From: Saturnia japonica
Taxonomy: Eukaryota > Arthropoda > Insecta > Lepidoptera > Saturniidae
NCBI GenBank assembly: GCA_033032175.1
Contig: CM065310.1
Span: 8,308,001 to 8,372,000 of the forward strand
DNA length: 64,000 bases
Reading direction: 5' to 3'
Below are positions 47,430 through 58,992 of this stretch, one piece after another; positions within the stretch are counted from its first letter, which is position 1; each line of letters starts with the position of its first letter. The notes under the pieces were generated by a model that was not told the origin of the DNA, searched no databases, and worked only from the letters and a program-made list of their open reading frames with translations. The translations under genes and the position numbers were made by a program.

Positions 47430-47765
47430 GCGGAAAGGGAGATGAATTGATCTTTCAGTGTTACCACTCTTTTTTCAATGTTGAATTTAAGAGAGGTAGG
47501 GCATAGATAAATTTCTTTGGATATTTCTCTGTACATGGGGCAGTCTATCTGGTGGAATATTTCCACTCAATAGAAGATCATAAGCCAAATAACCTAGTGT
47601 TGTGTTCCTACGGTGAGTAGGGTTTCCAGAGTTCTTTAGGATAGGAAGGTTCAAGCTCCTCAACGCCCCAGTTGATACCTATGGTATTACAAGCGTACAT
47701 AGGCTACGGTAGCTGCTTACCATCAGGCGGGCCGTATGCTTATATGCCACCTTTGTTGTATATTA
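47430..47765 (+). repeat. Dispersed repeat family D, best copy
   Basis: Contains TTTCTCTGTACATGGGGCAG, AAGATCATAAGCCAAATAAC, GTTCCTACGGTGAGTAGGGT, GCGTACATAGGCTACGGTAG and CCATCAGGCGGGCCGTATGC. The last motif also ends the LINE at 32560-32888. The open frame at 47672-47857 crosses this tail and is not a gene. Confidence 0.7.
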
Positions 47766-47901
47766 AAGAAGAAAAATTGTGCATACCAAATAAAACAAAC
47801 GTAAATTCGAGCCTAGACGTTTTTATACATACCAGTTTCGTATATATATTATTTTAAATCAACCTCATCAATTTTATACCATCCATCTTGTGCTAATATT
47901 T

Positions 47902-48150
47902 AATTATGTAACATAACATACCATCACGCCTGTATCCACTGTACTGTACTGTTCACCGGGTATGTTTTTTGGGTCCTATGTAATAGGGAACGAGCCTATT
48001 GCCATTAATCGGGCACAAAGCCAAACTACGAGCTGCTACTGAGAATTTCATAGAAAAACCCAATAATACTTGCTCGACCCGGGAATCGAACCCAGGACCT
48101 TGAGTATAGCAGTTGCGCTTATGACGACTTGGCTAATGAGGCAGTTTAAT
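47902..48150 (-). repeat. tRNA-derived SINE family C, copy 2
   Basis: On the minus strand, box A-like TAGCCAAGTCG (48125-48135) and box B-like GGGTTCGATTCCC (48081-48093) are followed by a CGAGCAAGTATTATTGGG body and a tail ending AACATACC-complement. It aligns with 5095-5375. Confidence 0.75.
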
Positions 48151-49134
48151 CATGAAATATTTTCATTACGGCAGAGTCAAAAAAGCTAAAAAGAATTTTT
48201 ATGAATATGGCTTCTTTTAAATACAATTTTGGAATAGTATTGTTTTGTATTGAGTTTCGGAATTTTGGACACTAATATGCACGCCATGATCCGAATAATG
48301 AGAAACTCCTTTTATTCCGCATCGTTGGCCCAAACTGCGCTGAAAATTTTGCAGGAAACAGCTATGTTATTAGGGAAGGTGGCGGCCCAGTCGCCTCACT
48401 CGAGCACCGAGATGAATTCAACTAGGAAGGCAATTTCCTCTTTATGACGTGCCGTAGAGAGCAGTAGCGTATTAGCCGATTACTGTGCCCATTTGTTTGG
48501 AACTGTTTAAAATAAATTACATTGTATTTTTAAAAGAATCTAGATGAAATAAGCAATAACTTATTTAACAATTGTTAGCTGTTGAAAAATTTAGCTTAAC
48601 ATTAAACGAGTCAAATTTTATATTATAAAAATAGATAAGGTTTTGTATAACTTAGATATAGAATATATTGTTTGAATCTTGCAATTACCTAAGCTTAGTT
48701 TTGGGTATATGACTTACTACTCGTAGTTAGGATATTATGATTATATGCAATAACCTTTTGTAAAACTGTTTACTTAAAGTGGACATATAATTTAATGTAC
48801 ATTCAGAAGTCGGAACTTTTAAATTCATATTTTATTTAATTATTACAAGAGAATAGTTAAATATTAGGATTTCCAGGTTTGAAAGTTTTTTAATGTAAGT
48901 GCGTATGCCACAAATTTAAAAGGAACTTACAATATTACTTTGACAATGGCTATTCATGTGGACACTACCGATATACTGAAAATTGATCACTGCTTCTCTG
49001 GTGAAAGATTAATAATTATGTAATTTTATTATTTATTAAACTAAAGATACATATAATTAAAACTTAATATGAAATTATCTTCAAATATAGACTACAATAT
49101 AGATTATTTTGTTTTCTCTTCGAAACCAGCACAT
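48151..49134. other. No gene recognised
   Basis: The 65-codon frame at 48250-48447 has no recognised domain. AT-rich otherwise. Confidence 0.4.
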
Positions 49135-49249
49135 TCTAACACACAAACAAGAGCCAGGCTCCACACCCACACATGCACACAACGAATACTCACTTACACA
49201 CTTACTCACTCAAACTCTCAAAAATACACACGCACACACACACACACAC
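49135..49249. repeat. AC-rich degenerate repeat and (CA)n microsatellite, insertion target of the LINE
   Basis: A degenerate CA/ACAY-rich tract (ACACCCACACATGCACACAA, CTTACACACTTACTCACTC and so on) becomes a pure CACACACACACAC run at about 49232-49249, directly touching the 5' end of the R1-like element. Confidence 0.9.
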
Positions 49250-49576
49250 CCGGGGCTGAGGTGATACTGCTACCGGGCGCGTCTCCACTAGCGGATAGGA
49301 GAATGCTCGCCGCTCACAAGAGCGGAGGGTAGGAGTGAAATAAAATAACTCCCGCGGACAAAACACCCCAAGTTAAGACGTTAAGATACCGTGTCAAGGA
49401 ATGCATGGCGCCAGGAAAGTGGCGTCGCAAACAGTTCTCCTGGGGCACTGGGTCCAACCCAGGCGTATTTAGTGGCCTTACTTCAGCAACCGGGGCTCTG
49501 CTGGAGTGAACGGAAATTTCCCTAGGTACTCGTGGGAACAAAACGTTAATTCTTAATACTAATAATAAACACCAAA
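49250..49576 (+). other. 5'UTR of the R1-like element
   Basis: GC-rich sequence starting CCGGGGCTGAGGTGATACTG. R1-clade elements carry promoter activity in the 5'UTR, but no core motif is asserted here. The long minus-strand frame over 49314-50024 is a compositional shadow. Confidence 0.6.
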
Positions 49577-49638
49577 ATGATAAAAGAAGTAACAGTGGCC
49601 AGGAGGCCCAACAAGCAACTGTAGACGCAAGTGCGGAG

Positions 49639-50885
49639 ATGAAAAGGACGCAAGCGTGGGACCATCTTGAGAAGTTAATTAGCGAGCTTAGAGAGTTTGT
49701 CCAACCTAAAATAAACGTCCATAAGGAGATTAAAACCAAGGTGGCCAGTATTGGCAGTGCCTTCAAGAGACTAAAAACGTTGCAAGATGCCCGACTCGCA
49801 GACCAGTGTCGAACTAAATTGATGCCAATAGTCTCATGTACACCACCAACACCTCGTGTACGAAGCGTCACTGAGACGACTACGACGATAGACAGTGAAT
49901 TCGAAACTGATGTTGAGTCCGTCACTGGAGAAAAACGTGATATTCGGAAGGCTAAACGAAAAGAGCGGACATCACCAGAATCGGGGAAATAGAACGCGAA
50001 GAAATTGAAGGGAACAGGACCCACCCTACTCGCTGAAAATACAAGTCAAACACCAGATAAGAAGATATTAGAGTGGCAGACAGTCAAATCAAAAAAAGAG
50101 AAGAAGCAGTCCCAAAAGAAGAAGCCAGGACAATTAGTGGAGAGGTCCAATGCACTGATTGTTCGGCCTAAAGAAAAAGAAAAGTATGCGGATATACTCA
50201 GACGGGTCAAGAAAGATGTTCCCGATAAGCAAGTCCGCTCAACGGTAGATAAAATCCGCAGAACAGCGACTGGTGATCTGTTGATCATCCTTACCAAAGG
50301 GAGCACAGACAAAGGTCACGGGCTTCTAAAAACCATTGCTAAGCTCCTTGGGAACGAAGCTGAAGTTATAAACAAGAGACCGCAAGAGGAAATCGAAATA
50401 AGACACCTCGATGACACGACGACTAAACAAGATGTTCTCGAAGCCCTACAAAAAGCGGCTGAAGAAGATGATGAACTGACCCTGGATGTCATCAGATCAC
50501 TGCGCAAGGCCTATGGTGGTACACAGACTATGTCAGTGATACTTGCAGCGTCTCAATAGCGAAGAAGGTCTTGGGGGAGCACGGCAAAATCAGAATTGGC
50601 TGGGTCAACTGTCGAATAAGAATTGTGGAGAGACCAACCAAGTGTTTTAGGTGTTGGCACAATGGACACCTTGCAGCTAAGTGTAAGAGCAACGTGGACC
50701 GATCCAATCTCTGCAATAGCTGCGGAGAAGTGGGACACAAAGCTGCCACCTGTAAAACAGATGCTCGATGTGTCTTGTGTCTCGAAAAAGGCAACACGGA
50801 AAATAGTGCCTACATTGCTGGTAGCAGCAGATGTCCAGTCTTTAAAGAGGCACTCCAGAAGGTGAGAAAAAAGAAACAATTATGA
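49639..50885 (+). pseudogene. ORF1 (gag-like nucleic-acid-binding protein) of the R1-like element
   Basis: Encodes the RNA-binding protein that coats element RNA. ATG 49639 is the first in-frame ATG. The frame is open further upstream, and another ATG at 49577 lies in a different frame that soon stops. The N-terminal part is helical and charged, followed by a lysine-rich stretch (50080-50190) and the basic HLDDTTTKQDVLEAL region. Two CCHC knuckles are intact: CFRCWHNGHLAAKC (50643-50684) and CNSCGEVGHKAATC (50712-50753). In the third (CVLC...AYIAGSSRC, from 50769) the expected His before AGS is Tyr (TAC 50811-50813). Breaks: TAG at 49990, and a frameshift just before TAG 50557, after which the frame resumes as KKVLGEHGKIRIGWV. 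Ends in TGA 50883-50885, overlapping the ORF2 start. Confidence 0.9.
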
Positions 50886-53800
50886 AGATACTGCAACTAA
50901 ACCTCAATCACTGTGAGGCTGCACACGATTTGCTCATGCAGACCGTGCGAGAACTGAATCCAGACCTTGTTCTGATTTCGGAGCCATATAAACACCGCAC
51001 AACTCAACCATGGGAAACAGATATTACCACTAATGCTGTGATTTGGGCCTGTGGCGGATGTACCTTTCAGAGTTCTCCTAATGAATGCAGCAATGAAGCC
51101 GGTTTTGTCGTAGCAAAACTTGAGGGAATTTACTTCTACAGCTGCTATGCCACTCCCAGCCTTACACTCGACGAGTTCAAGAACCTTGTAGATAAGCTGA
51201 CCGAAGATGCGAACCAATATTCACCGATTGCAATCGTAGGGGACTTTAACTCCTGGGCAGTCGACTGGGGTAGTAAGGAGACAAACGCACGAGGAAAGGT
51301 ACTACTGGAGGCAATGCTCAGCCTGGATGTAGTGTTTCTAAACAGTGGAGATAAACCTACGTTTGTCCGAGGAGAAGCGAATTCCATCGTTGACCTAACC
51401 TTCGTCTCCAGCAGTCTAGTTAAGGGAAACAGCTCTTCGGAGGTGATGGACACGTACACAGCCAGTGATCACTATGCACTATTGTGGGAAGTATCCTACG
51501 AACAAAGCACTGGAAGAGCGCCCAGGAAAACCAAGACAATTGGATGGAAGATAAGTAAGTGCCTTTGATCTTGAAGGTTTCATGGTGGCTCTCAATAGTG
51601 AACCAATCAATGATGGAAATGCTGAAAATATGGCAAACTACCTGATGAGGAGAATCACAGAAGCCTGCGACACCGCCATGCCTAGAAAACGTGCTATGAT
51701 CCAGCTTTCTTCGATGCATTGGTGGAACGAGGACATCAGTAACCTCCGTAAAAAGTGTCTTAAGGCGAAAAGAGCAGCACAACACTGTAGGAAAAGACCT
51801 AATTATGATGAAAAGGTGGCAGTATATAAAAAAACTCGCCAAAGATTAAACAAAGCCATCAAAGACAGCAAAAGACGATGTTGGAATGAGCTAATTCTTG
51901 AGGTAGATGATGATCCATGGGGCAGACCGTATAAGGTAGTCATGACTCATCTGAAAAGCCAGCCAATACCATCACCCACTTGTCCCAAACTCTTAGACAA
52001 GATCGTTGCCACGCTGTTTCCTCACCAAATGCAACTACATCATCAGATAGAGCAATATGAAACAGAAGAAATTCCACCCATTACGGAAAGTCAGCTATTC
52101 GAAGCATGTCCTAGAGTAGGAAATAAGAAAGCTCCGGGACTAGATGGAATTCCAAATATTGCACTGAAAGCTGCCATTAAAGCAGCGCCTGCAATATTCC
52201 TTGACGTTTATAACAATTGCCTCACGGAAGGTACGTTTCCATCGATGTGGAAACAGCAGAGGTTAGTCCTCCGGCCCAAAGGAAAGAAACCTCCGGAAGA
52301 GCCAACATCCTATCGTCCGCTCTGCATGTTGGATACAGTTGGCAAAATACTAGAACGCATAATAACACAGGAGGATCGAAGCAGCAGTTGAACCGCTTCT
52401 TGCTAGCAACCAATACGGCTTTCGGAGAGGACGCTCTACCTTGGATGCAATTAGCGTTGTTGTCAATACAGCTAAGGACGCAATCGCCGAAACCAGATGG
52501 AAGGGAGGTACGAAGAAGTACTGCTTGGTAGCAACGTTAGACATAAAAAATGCCTTCAATCCCGCCAAATGGGATTGCATTATGAACTCTCTTTACGAAA
52601 TGAAGGTACCAGGATACTTACGAAGGATGGTTGCAAGCTAATTTACTGACCGGATCCTAAAATATGACACAAAGACTGGTCCGAAAACATACAAAGTCAC
52701 TGGAAGAGTACCCCAGGGCTCAGTTCTAGGCCCACTTTTGTGGAATACCATGTATAATGGATATTAAAATTAGAACTTCCAAAAGAAGTCAAACTGGTGG
52801 CATATGCAGATGATGTGGCCGTAGTGGTCGTTGCAAAGCATCTCGAAGAAATTACCTTCGCCTTTGACGCTACCATCGAAAAGATTAGACACTGGATGAA
52901 CACAGTAGGACTGCAGTTGGCGGAGCACAAGACTGAGGCAGTACTCATTACTAGCAGGAAGCGGTTGGAAACCATCACACTGCAAGTCGGAGCACATGAA
53001 ATCACATCCCAGCCGGCCCTTCGGTATTTGGGCGTTATGATTGATACCCGACTCAACTTCAAGCAGCAGGCACAGCACGTGGGTCTCAAAGCGTCGGTGG
53101 TCAGAGCGACTTTATCAAGGCTGGTGCCCAACATAGAAGGCCCGAAGCAGAGAAGGAGGGCGTTACTGACGTCTGTAGTAACATCCGTACTCACCTACGG
53201 AATCCCCATCTGGGCTGATGCGCTTAAAATACAGGAAGCACGAAGGAAAATTGCACCAGTGTATCGGCTGAGTGCTTTAAGAATTGCCAGTGCTTTTCGC
53301 ACAGTGTCTGACGACACTGTGAACGTTATTGCCGGGATGCTGCCAATTGAAGTACTAGCTGATGAACGGAAAGCCCTTTACCACCGTAAAGTAACAACTA
53401 CATTGAGCCCTGGAGAACTTGGCACGGAGGAAAGGCCAAATAGCATACGACGATGGCAATCGAAGTGGGATACCAGTACAAAAGGCAGATGACCTACCGT
53501 CTTATTCCACAAGCTGATGTCTGGTTGAACCGTAATCACGGAGAGGTCAATTACTACCTGACACAAATGATCTCAGGACATGGGTGCTATCGGGCATACC
53601 TCTATAAATATAAGCACGAGGTATCTCCAATGTGCCCGTCCTGCCCAAGAGTTAGTGAAGATGCAGAACAAGTGTTTTTTACGTGTCCTCGTTTCGACCT
53701 GTTACGCAGTACCTGGGCAGAGGCCCTTACGAAGAAAATTCAGCCAGAGTCTTTGATAGAAGCTATGCTTTCATCAGAGGCAGCATGGCAAGCGACAAGC

Positions 53801-53896
53801 GCTTTTGCGACGGAAGTTCTTCAGGAACTCCGTCGGTTGGAAAGTAAGCGGTCGGAAAACAAAACCCGTGACATTAGCACGACGGAAGAGCAGTAG
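50882..53896 (+). pseudogene. ORF2 (endonuclease-reverse transcriptase) of the R1-like element
   Basis: Would nick the target and copy the RNA at the nick. The APE-type endonuclease (50882-51545) keeps LQLNLNHC, LISEPY, GDFNSW (from 51239), SIVDLTF and the catalytic SDH (51464-51472). A linker follows, then the RT, with KKAPGLDGIPN, SYRPLCMLDTVGKILERI, YGFRRGRSTLDAI (in a shifted frame), LVATLDIKNAFN, PQGSVLGPLLW and YADD (52803-52814). A long C-terminal part holds CPSC...C (53633-53686), where CAA at 53669 gives Gln at the usual His ligand. Breaks: a frameshift at 51553-51560 (tandem AAGTAAGT); a frame change near 52378; TAA 52639; a frame change near 52762; another near 53490. Stop at 53894-53896. 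The ATG overlaps the ORF1 stop, suggesting coupled translation in the active ancestor. Confidence 0.93.
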
Positions 53897-54086
53897 CTAG
53901 AGCCTCCCTCTACGAAGTAATGCCTAGCGGCGGTTCCGTGGGGTAAAAGGAGGTTGACGCCAGAGGAGGTTTTTAGTCGGTATGGGGGCAGTCATAGCTT
54001 CGAGTTCGACATACCCAGGTTAGACCCTGATGATATGTAAGAGTATTTTTGTCCATACATCTGGAAAAAAAAAAACAAAAAAAAAA
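53897..54086 (+). other. 3'UTR and poly(A) tail of the R1-like element
   Basis: GC-rich 3'UTR with GGCGGTTCCGTGGGGTAAAA, GGTTTTTAGTCGGTATGGGG and CATACCCAGGTTAGACCCTG, then an A-rich tail (54065-54086). R1-clade RTs recognise the 3'UTR of their own RNA. Confidence 0.8.
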
Positions 54087-54092
54087 CACACA

Positions 54093-54500
54093 CGATACTC
54101 TAACTCTAAAGTGTAAAAAAATTTGTTGTATTTTTCATTGCATATTTCATGTATTGGTTGGTTAAATTAGTTTTTAAAATAACCTTATTTTGTTAAATTT
54201 TATTTAAGCAATATAATTATTACAACTCTTGGCAAACCTGATAAAGAAAAGAACAAAAGTTTGCATAAGAAAACTAATTAAACAAAAAAGGGGAATGTCC
54301 ACCTATAGTGCAGACAGCCTACTGAAACTGATTAAATTTTTCTATATTCACTTTAAGTTATGAGATGTAGCACGTTGCGGTAAATTTAATATGATTTACA
54401 GGTATATCAAGTTTTAATAGAAATATACACTATACACTATACACTATACTATAGTGTTTATGATGGCGATGTAGACGATGTTATACATGGCGGTATTCTA
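54093..54500. repeat. AT-rich stretch with a TATACAC tandem repeat
   Basis: Three perfect TATACAC units at 54424-54444 run into CACTATACTATAGTG, an odd palindrome with 7-base arms (to about 54455). Nothing else recognised. Confidence 0.7.
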
Positions 54501-54584
54501 TTTTAAAACATGGTAGATCTTACTCAGAAGCTAAAGAGTAAAATAATTATAACAATGTTTTATGAAATTTTGATGTTTTTTTTT

Positions 54585-54790
54585 TTAATTGTCGGCACCT
54601 ACAGAGCGCATATTATAATCTTTGCCGTACTGTGCAGAAATGGCCTAAGAGTTCCCTTCTTCCGAGGCATTCAGCGAGGATTTCAGCAGGCCGGCATTAA
54701 ATCGACAACTGCCGATGAAATTTGTGACACCGTCGGTTGCCGTTGTTTGTGGACTGTAGAGTTATTTTGAAGAGCTAGTAAAAAAATTGT
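54585..54790 (+). repeat. Repeat family F, copy 2, GC-richer
   Basis: The part 54680-54790 matches 11353-11480. The open frame at 54510-54770 covers it, ending in AGIKSTTADEICDTVGCRCL. The same phase in the other copy reads ACTTSTNADNIYHR before a stop, so the pair may descend from a coding sequence. I cannot name a family. Confidence 0.4.
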
Positions 54791-54814
54791 ACGTGCGTTA
54801 TTGTTTCAGCGATA

Positions 54815-55063
54815 ATGAACAAGTCAGCTGTTCTAGATTTTTTATGTAATTCAGATGATTTTTTTAATGCTTATTTCGGCGGTAATACAAGGATACAAGA
54901 AATCAGGAAAGATTTTGATAAAATAATGCAGTTAATTTACGTTTTATCTTATAATAGGTTCTTTTCTGCGATAAGCCAAATACGACGTTTTGTGAAAAAT
55001 GTATTAAAACTTCCTTTAATAAAAAATAATAATTTCTACCTAATCTTACAAAGGTTGTTTTAG
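54815..55063 (+). other. Unsupported 82-codon open frame
   Basis: ATG-initiated frame directly after repeat family F, beginning MNKSAVLDFLCNSDDFFNAY. Phe-, Asn- and Ile-rich, as expected of AT-rich noise; no signal peptide or domain. Listed because it starts with ATG close behind F; probably not a gene. Confidence 0.12.
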
Positions 55064-58000
55064 GAGAATGAAATACAAGTAATAATGTCGTTTTCTCCCA
55101 TTCTGGTGTACTCGGAAGTAATTTAGCAAATTTCTTCTGAAACGTGAATCTCAAAATGGACCTCGAGTTAAAAATTACACCTATTATATTTTTTTGTGTT
55201 TTGGACATAAAAAATTAAATGACCAGTTATTTAATCATAATTTGAGACAAGCCATTCCTCGTTAGATGAATTTTATTTTGTATTATTTCATAAGAAATAA
55301 TGGCGATGCAATATTTGGTGTAAAATTTTAGTAAATTTTTTCAACTAAAAACATATATAACTCTAGGTATATACTCCACTTTTTGATCGACTAAAATCCA
55401 CGGGGTTTGAAGTTTAGATTGCTAGTAATGCCTAGTTAAAGTATGATAGGATTAACTGGTCAAGTTTTGTGCGAGGTTATAAATTAGTTCTTAGATCATA
55501 AAACCATATACAACGAGTTTGCATAATTGTATATTCAAAATCAACATTTATTAGCTCAATTAGTATGTAGGTATAAACAATATTAAATATTATTCGTTAT
55601 AGGAGTAAACGAAGTTCGTAGAAGGAAGGTATGAGTGGATTGTATGACGAATGATATGCGTATGAAAAGTGTGAAAGGATAGGGGTGAGTGGAAAAAGAA
55701 AACATGTTGTGCCGACCCTACAAATATTTCTTAATACCTGTATAAAATACCTTATTTCATGAACGAGGTATATAAATGTGTTGTGTAACACTAACGGCAT
55801 TTTTGTAAACTGGTATAATTTTTTTATGAATAGCATTTTGAAATTAACATCTTTACCTAAATAAAGCCTAATTACACACTATGCCTGTGGGCTTGCCGTA
55901 AAAAATTAACGATGGGCAGCACCTTGCTTGCTGCCGATTTATGCTGCATATTCGGGTGGCATACCCTCGCACAGCAAAACCCCCCGGATGTACCATGAGT
56001 ATAGTCTGTAGAAGCCTTTGGAATAGAAATGTTCAAATAAACAATTGTACCGTATACCACATCAAACTCCATGTCATGATAATCCGCTGTCATTATTCAA
56101 ACAGTTGTTTCATCCGGACAATCTTACTGGCATTTATCACTGTTGCCATAAAATTTGTCAACTTTATAACGACATTTATTATACTTTTAAAATTATATAG
56201 CTGTACGTAGAAGTGTATAAATAAATTCATATCAGCCGAGTCACGTTTGCTGACGAACATAACACCAAGTTTATTCTTCCTCGTGCGGTCCTACCTCCCT
56301 TTTAATATTTAGCAGGTGTCGTATTGTCCCCCTTTATTGCAAGACTCGTAATAATCCTCGGTACATCTATGCACAGTCGTGTCAATAAAGTGTTCTATAA
56401 ACACGGCTTTTGTTAGTTTTGATTGTTTAGTACTTGCTTAGATACATTCACTGTTATTATACAAAATTACATTTAAAATTAATTATGATGTTACGGGATC
56501 ATAATAATGCGTTGTGTCGTTTTTTTATTACAATTAAAACATATTTTATAAATGACTTTTTATAATGTATTAATGAAAAAAATATTCATATGTATTATTT
56601 TCAATATATAAAGTGTTCATAACAATTTCCCAAAAGTTGTCAACTCTCGGATTTCACATGACAAACTGTTTTTCATATCTTTCATACAATATTAATATAA
56701 TACAATTTAAGAACGGTGATGCTCTTGTCGGTGGAGCAATCTCAAGCTGTCCCTACGCTGTGCCTTCCTCTTGACATCGTGATACGATACGACTCCTATT
56801 TTTTTTCCTTCACTTCCTGAATGTATGTCCTTCTTGGTCTTCCTCTCTTCCTCTTTCCTTAAATGTTTCCTTCTAATATCATACAAATTTTATTAATACA
56901 AATTATCTTACATTTTCATTAACAATTAACAGATGACAAATTTCATATGAAATATAGCAGTGATACATGAAATGTAACAGGCCTAAATGCTACTGATAGA
57001 TACTACTTATTGTGATAGCACTAATCATAATCCATAACATCATACTGGTGGCTGTATCGTAGCTCGCATAAGTTAATGTAACTAGAAATATATTTACGGT
57101 ATAAATATATACTATAGACTATATGAATATAGAATATACAATTCCATGAAGAGTAGACTTTATGGCGGTATAAATTACCATAAATTGCCAACAGTATCAT
57201 AATAGTCGATTAATCAACTTTACTTGTCATGTAAGACTTGTTACTGGTCCCACGGTACATCAATACTACAATACTACTTATACTAGTAATACCCTGCAAC
57301 TTTGATTTCGTTAATTTAAAAAAAATGTCAGTCACACTCAGTTATAATTTAGCTTCCTATTACTGAACTAACATGACATCTGTTAGAATGTTTACATTCT
57401 ATAATATGCGAAATATTCGCACTTGTCAGCTAGTATAGATGTAATATCGACAAGAAGAAAACTTTAAAAATCTAAGTCTTTGCTTTTTTGTAAGAACTGA
57501 AATTGGTCCGGTCAGTTATTTTTCACTTACCTGTAACTTTTTATAAAATAAAGAATTGATTGACCTAAATCCCTTGAAATGGAAGGGAATCCTGCTATTT
57601 TTCCTTTGTCACAAAAACTTGTACCGCTCAGCAAATGAGACCTTTTCCCTCTGGCTTAGACGTTCTCGGCGGGCTCTTTTGCGTCGGTTTGACAAATAGC
57701 AAAGATTTAGTTTCATTACCCGCGTCCGCCCATTATTACCTGATATTGCTACGACAGTAACAATAAGGTTAAGGAATAAAATATTAGGATAGTTTGTCTC
57801 ACAATAGGGATGATATTAAATAGAAGGCTTTATTTATTATCCATCTACATTACGTAATATATTTGTTCATGGAATATTGTAATAAAATTAAGAAATATCA
57901 CTATGACTTTAGGCTTTAGTTGATATAAGAACTACATAATTTTTCGGAGAAAATCTTTCACAAAACCATTGGTTTTAAATAATTAAATACAGTTTGTAAT

Positions 58001-58785
58001 ATGGTAATTAACCAATTTATGTACATTGTTCATATGTAACATCTGTAGACACATACTATTTTCGAACCCCTGTTTAAATTTTTATTTTTATTTTATAAGT
58101 ACTTCAAAGTACATTTGTAGCTATTTTAAAATATTGGATTGAAATCTCAAAGTACTGCTATTCACGAACTGTATTCAGAATTATGATTGAATCACATATA
58201 AAAGTAACAATATTTGTCATAACACAAAAATCTGTCACGTTTTCTATACACTTTTTTAATACATAAAAGTTTCTCTTAAACAATTTATATATTTCTAAAA
58301 AAAAATTCTCAATTTTCATACTCACTAAATTAAACGTGTCCCTGTTGAGGTAAAGATTGTAAAGAAAAAAGGTAAACAATTATAAGATAAAAAATAATAA
58401 AATGTAAATTGTAAAGCAAAAATGCAAAATTTATTAGAATCATGTAAACAGCAATTGGTCTATGTATATTATACCTGCAAAATCTTAGTAGTACGAATAG
58501 TAAATGAACTCTATGGTAAAACAGCAGGGAAAGCACTAAGCAGTCGTTTCGCAAATGGCTCGGGATAATACCCGGCTGTTTCTGAAGACACAACTATCGT
58601 TACGTTACGTTTTATTATCATTAGGGGTCTGAATATTAACGAGAAGACGGATCTGTGGGATAATCTTGAGCATTTAGACCGGGCTTGCTCCGAAAACATA
58701 TTATCATGACCGTGATTTCATTCCCAGTGTTAGTTATTCTTTTTCTTTATCCTTTATAGATTTTTAGCGTTTAACCTCATTTGAA
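55064..58785. other. AT-rich stretch, no gene
   Basis: Minus-strand frames at 54903-55208, 55597-55836, 55872-56093 and 58158-58699, and plus 55941-56210, show no recognised domains. The segment 58520-58710 is GC-richer and reads like repeat sequence (GGGGTCTGAATATTAACGAG, GACCGGGCTTGCTCCG), but no second copy is present. Confidence 0.4.
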
Positions 58786-58789
58786 GTTA

Positions 58790-58992
58790 AAGTTAGTCGT
58801 GGCTCAAGATGTGACATCTTAAGCTTAGGACTTGCTTGGCGAAATTTTTTCAAATTAAAGGTATTAGAAAAAGTCCTACCACCATTAAATCTATGGTTTT
58901 ATTATCATGTTTCCTTTCTTAATCTCAAGCATTGTAGGGATTCGAACTTCAATCGATGCCGTACCGTACATGCTACCACTGAACCATTGTAA
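58790..58992 (-). repeat. tRNA-derived SINE family B, minus strand with head
   Basis: On the minus strand, box A TGGTTCAGTGG (58976-58986) and box B GTTCGAATCCC (58937-58947) are tRNA-spaced. The body then follows family B order: CTACAATGCTTGAG, a TAGGACTTTTTCTAAT block, TTTGAAAAAATTTCGCCAAG, GTCC. The tRNA head resembles a Gly/Asp-type arm (GGTTCAGTGGTAGCA), but stems are broken. Confidence 0.7.

Larger units (their letters stand above)
49250..54092 (+). mobile_element. R1-clade non-LTR retrotransposon, full length, inactive; Mino/Waldo-like
   Basis: The 5' end abuts the CA repeat. The 5'UTR (about 49250-49575) is GC-rich, followed by gag-like ORF1, overlapping ORF2 with endonuclease, RT and C-terminal zinc finger, a 3'UTR and poly(A) (54065-54086, with one C). 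ACACACAC resumes right after the tail. The protein plan (three gag knuckles, N-terminal APE endonuclease, YADD RT, CPSC-type C-terminal finger, no RNase H seen) is that of the R1 clade. Insertion in AC or ACAY repeats is known for the Mino and Waldo lineages of this clade. The base composition contrasts sharply with the AT-rich flanks. Stops and frameshifts in both ORFs make it non-autonomous. Confidence 0.93.

Noticed and set aside
49314..50024. 236-codon minus-strand open frame, the longest single frame in the window
   Set aside because: Antisense shadow of the LINE 5'UTR and ORF1. The plus strand carries the recognisable gag and knuckle plan.
58937..58992. tRNA-Gly/Asp-like gene on the minus strand
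   Set aside because: Stems are broken and SINE family B body follows.
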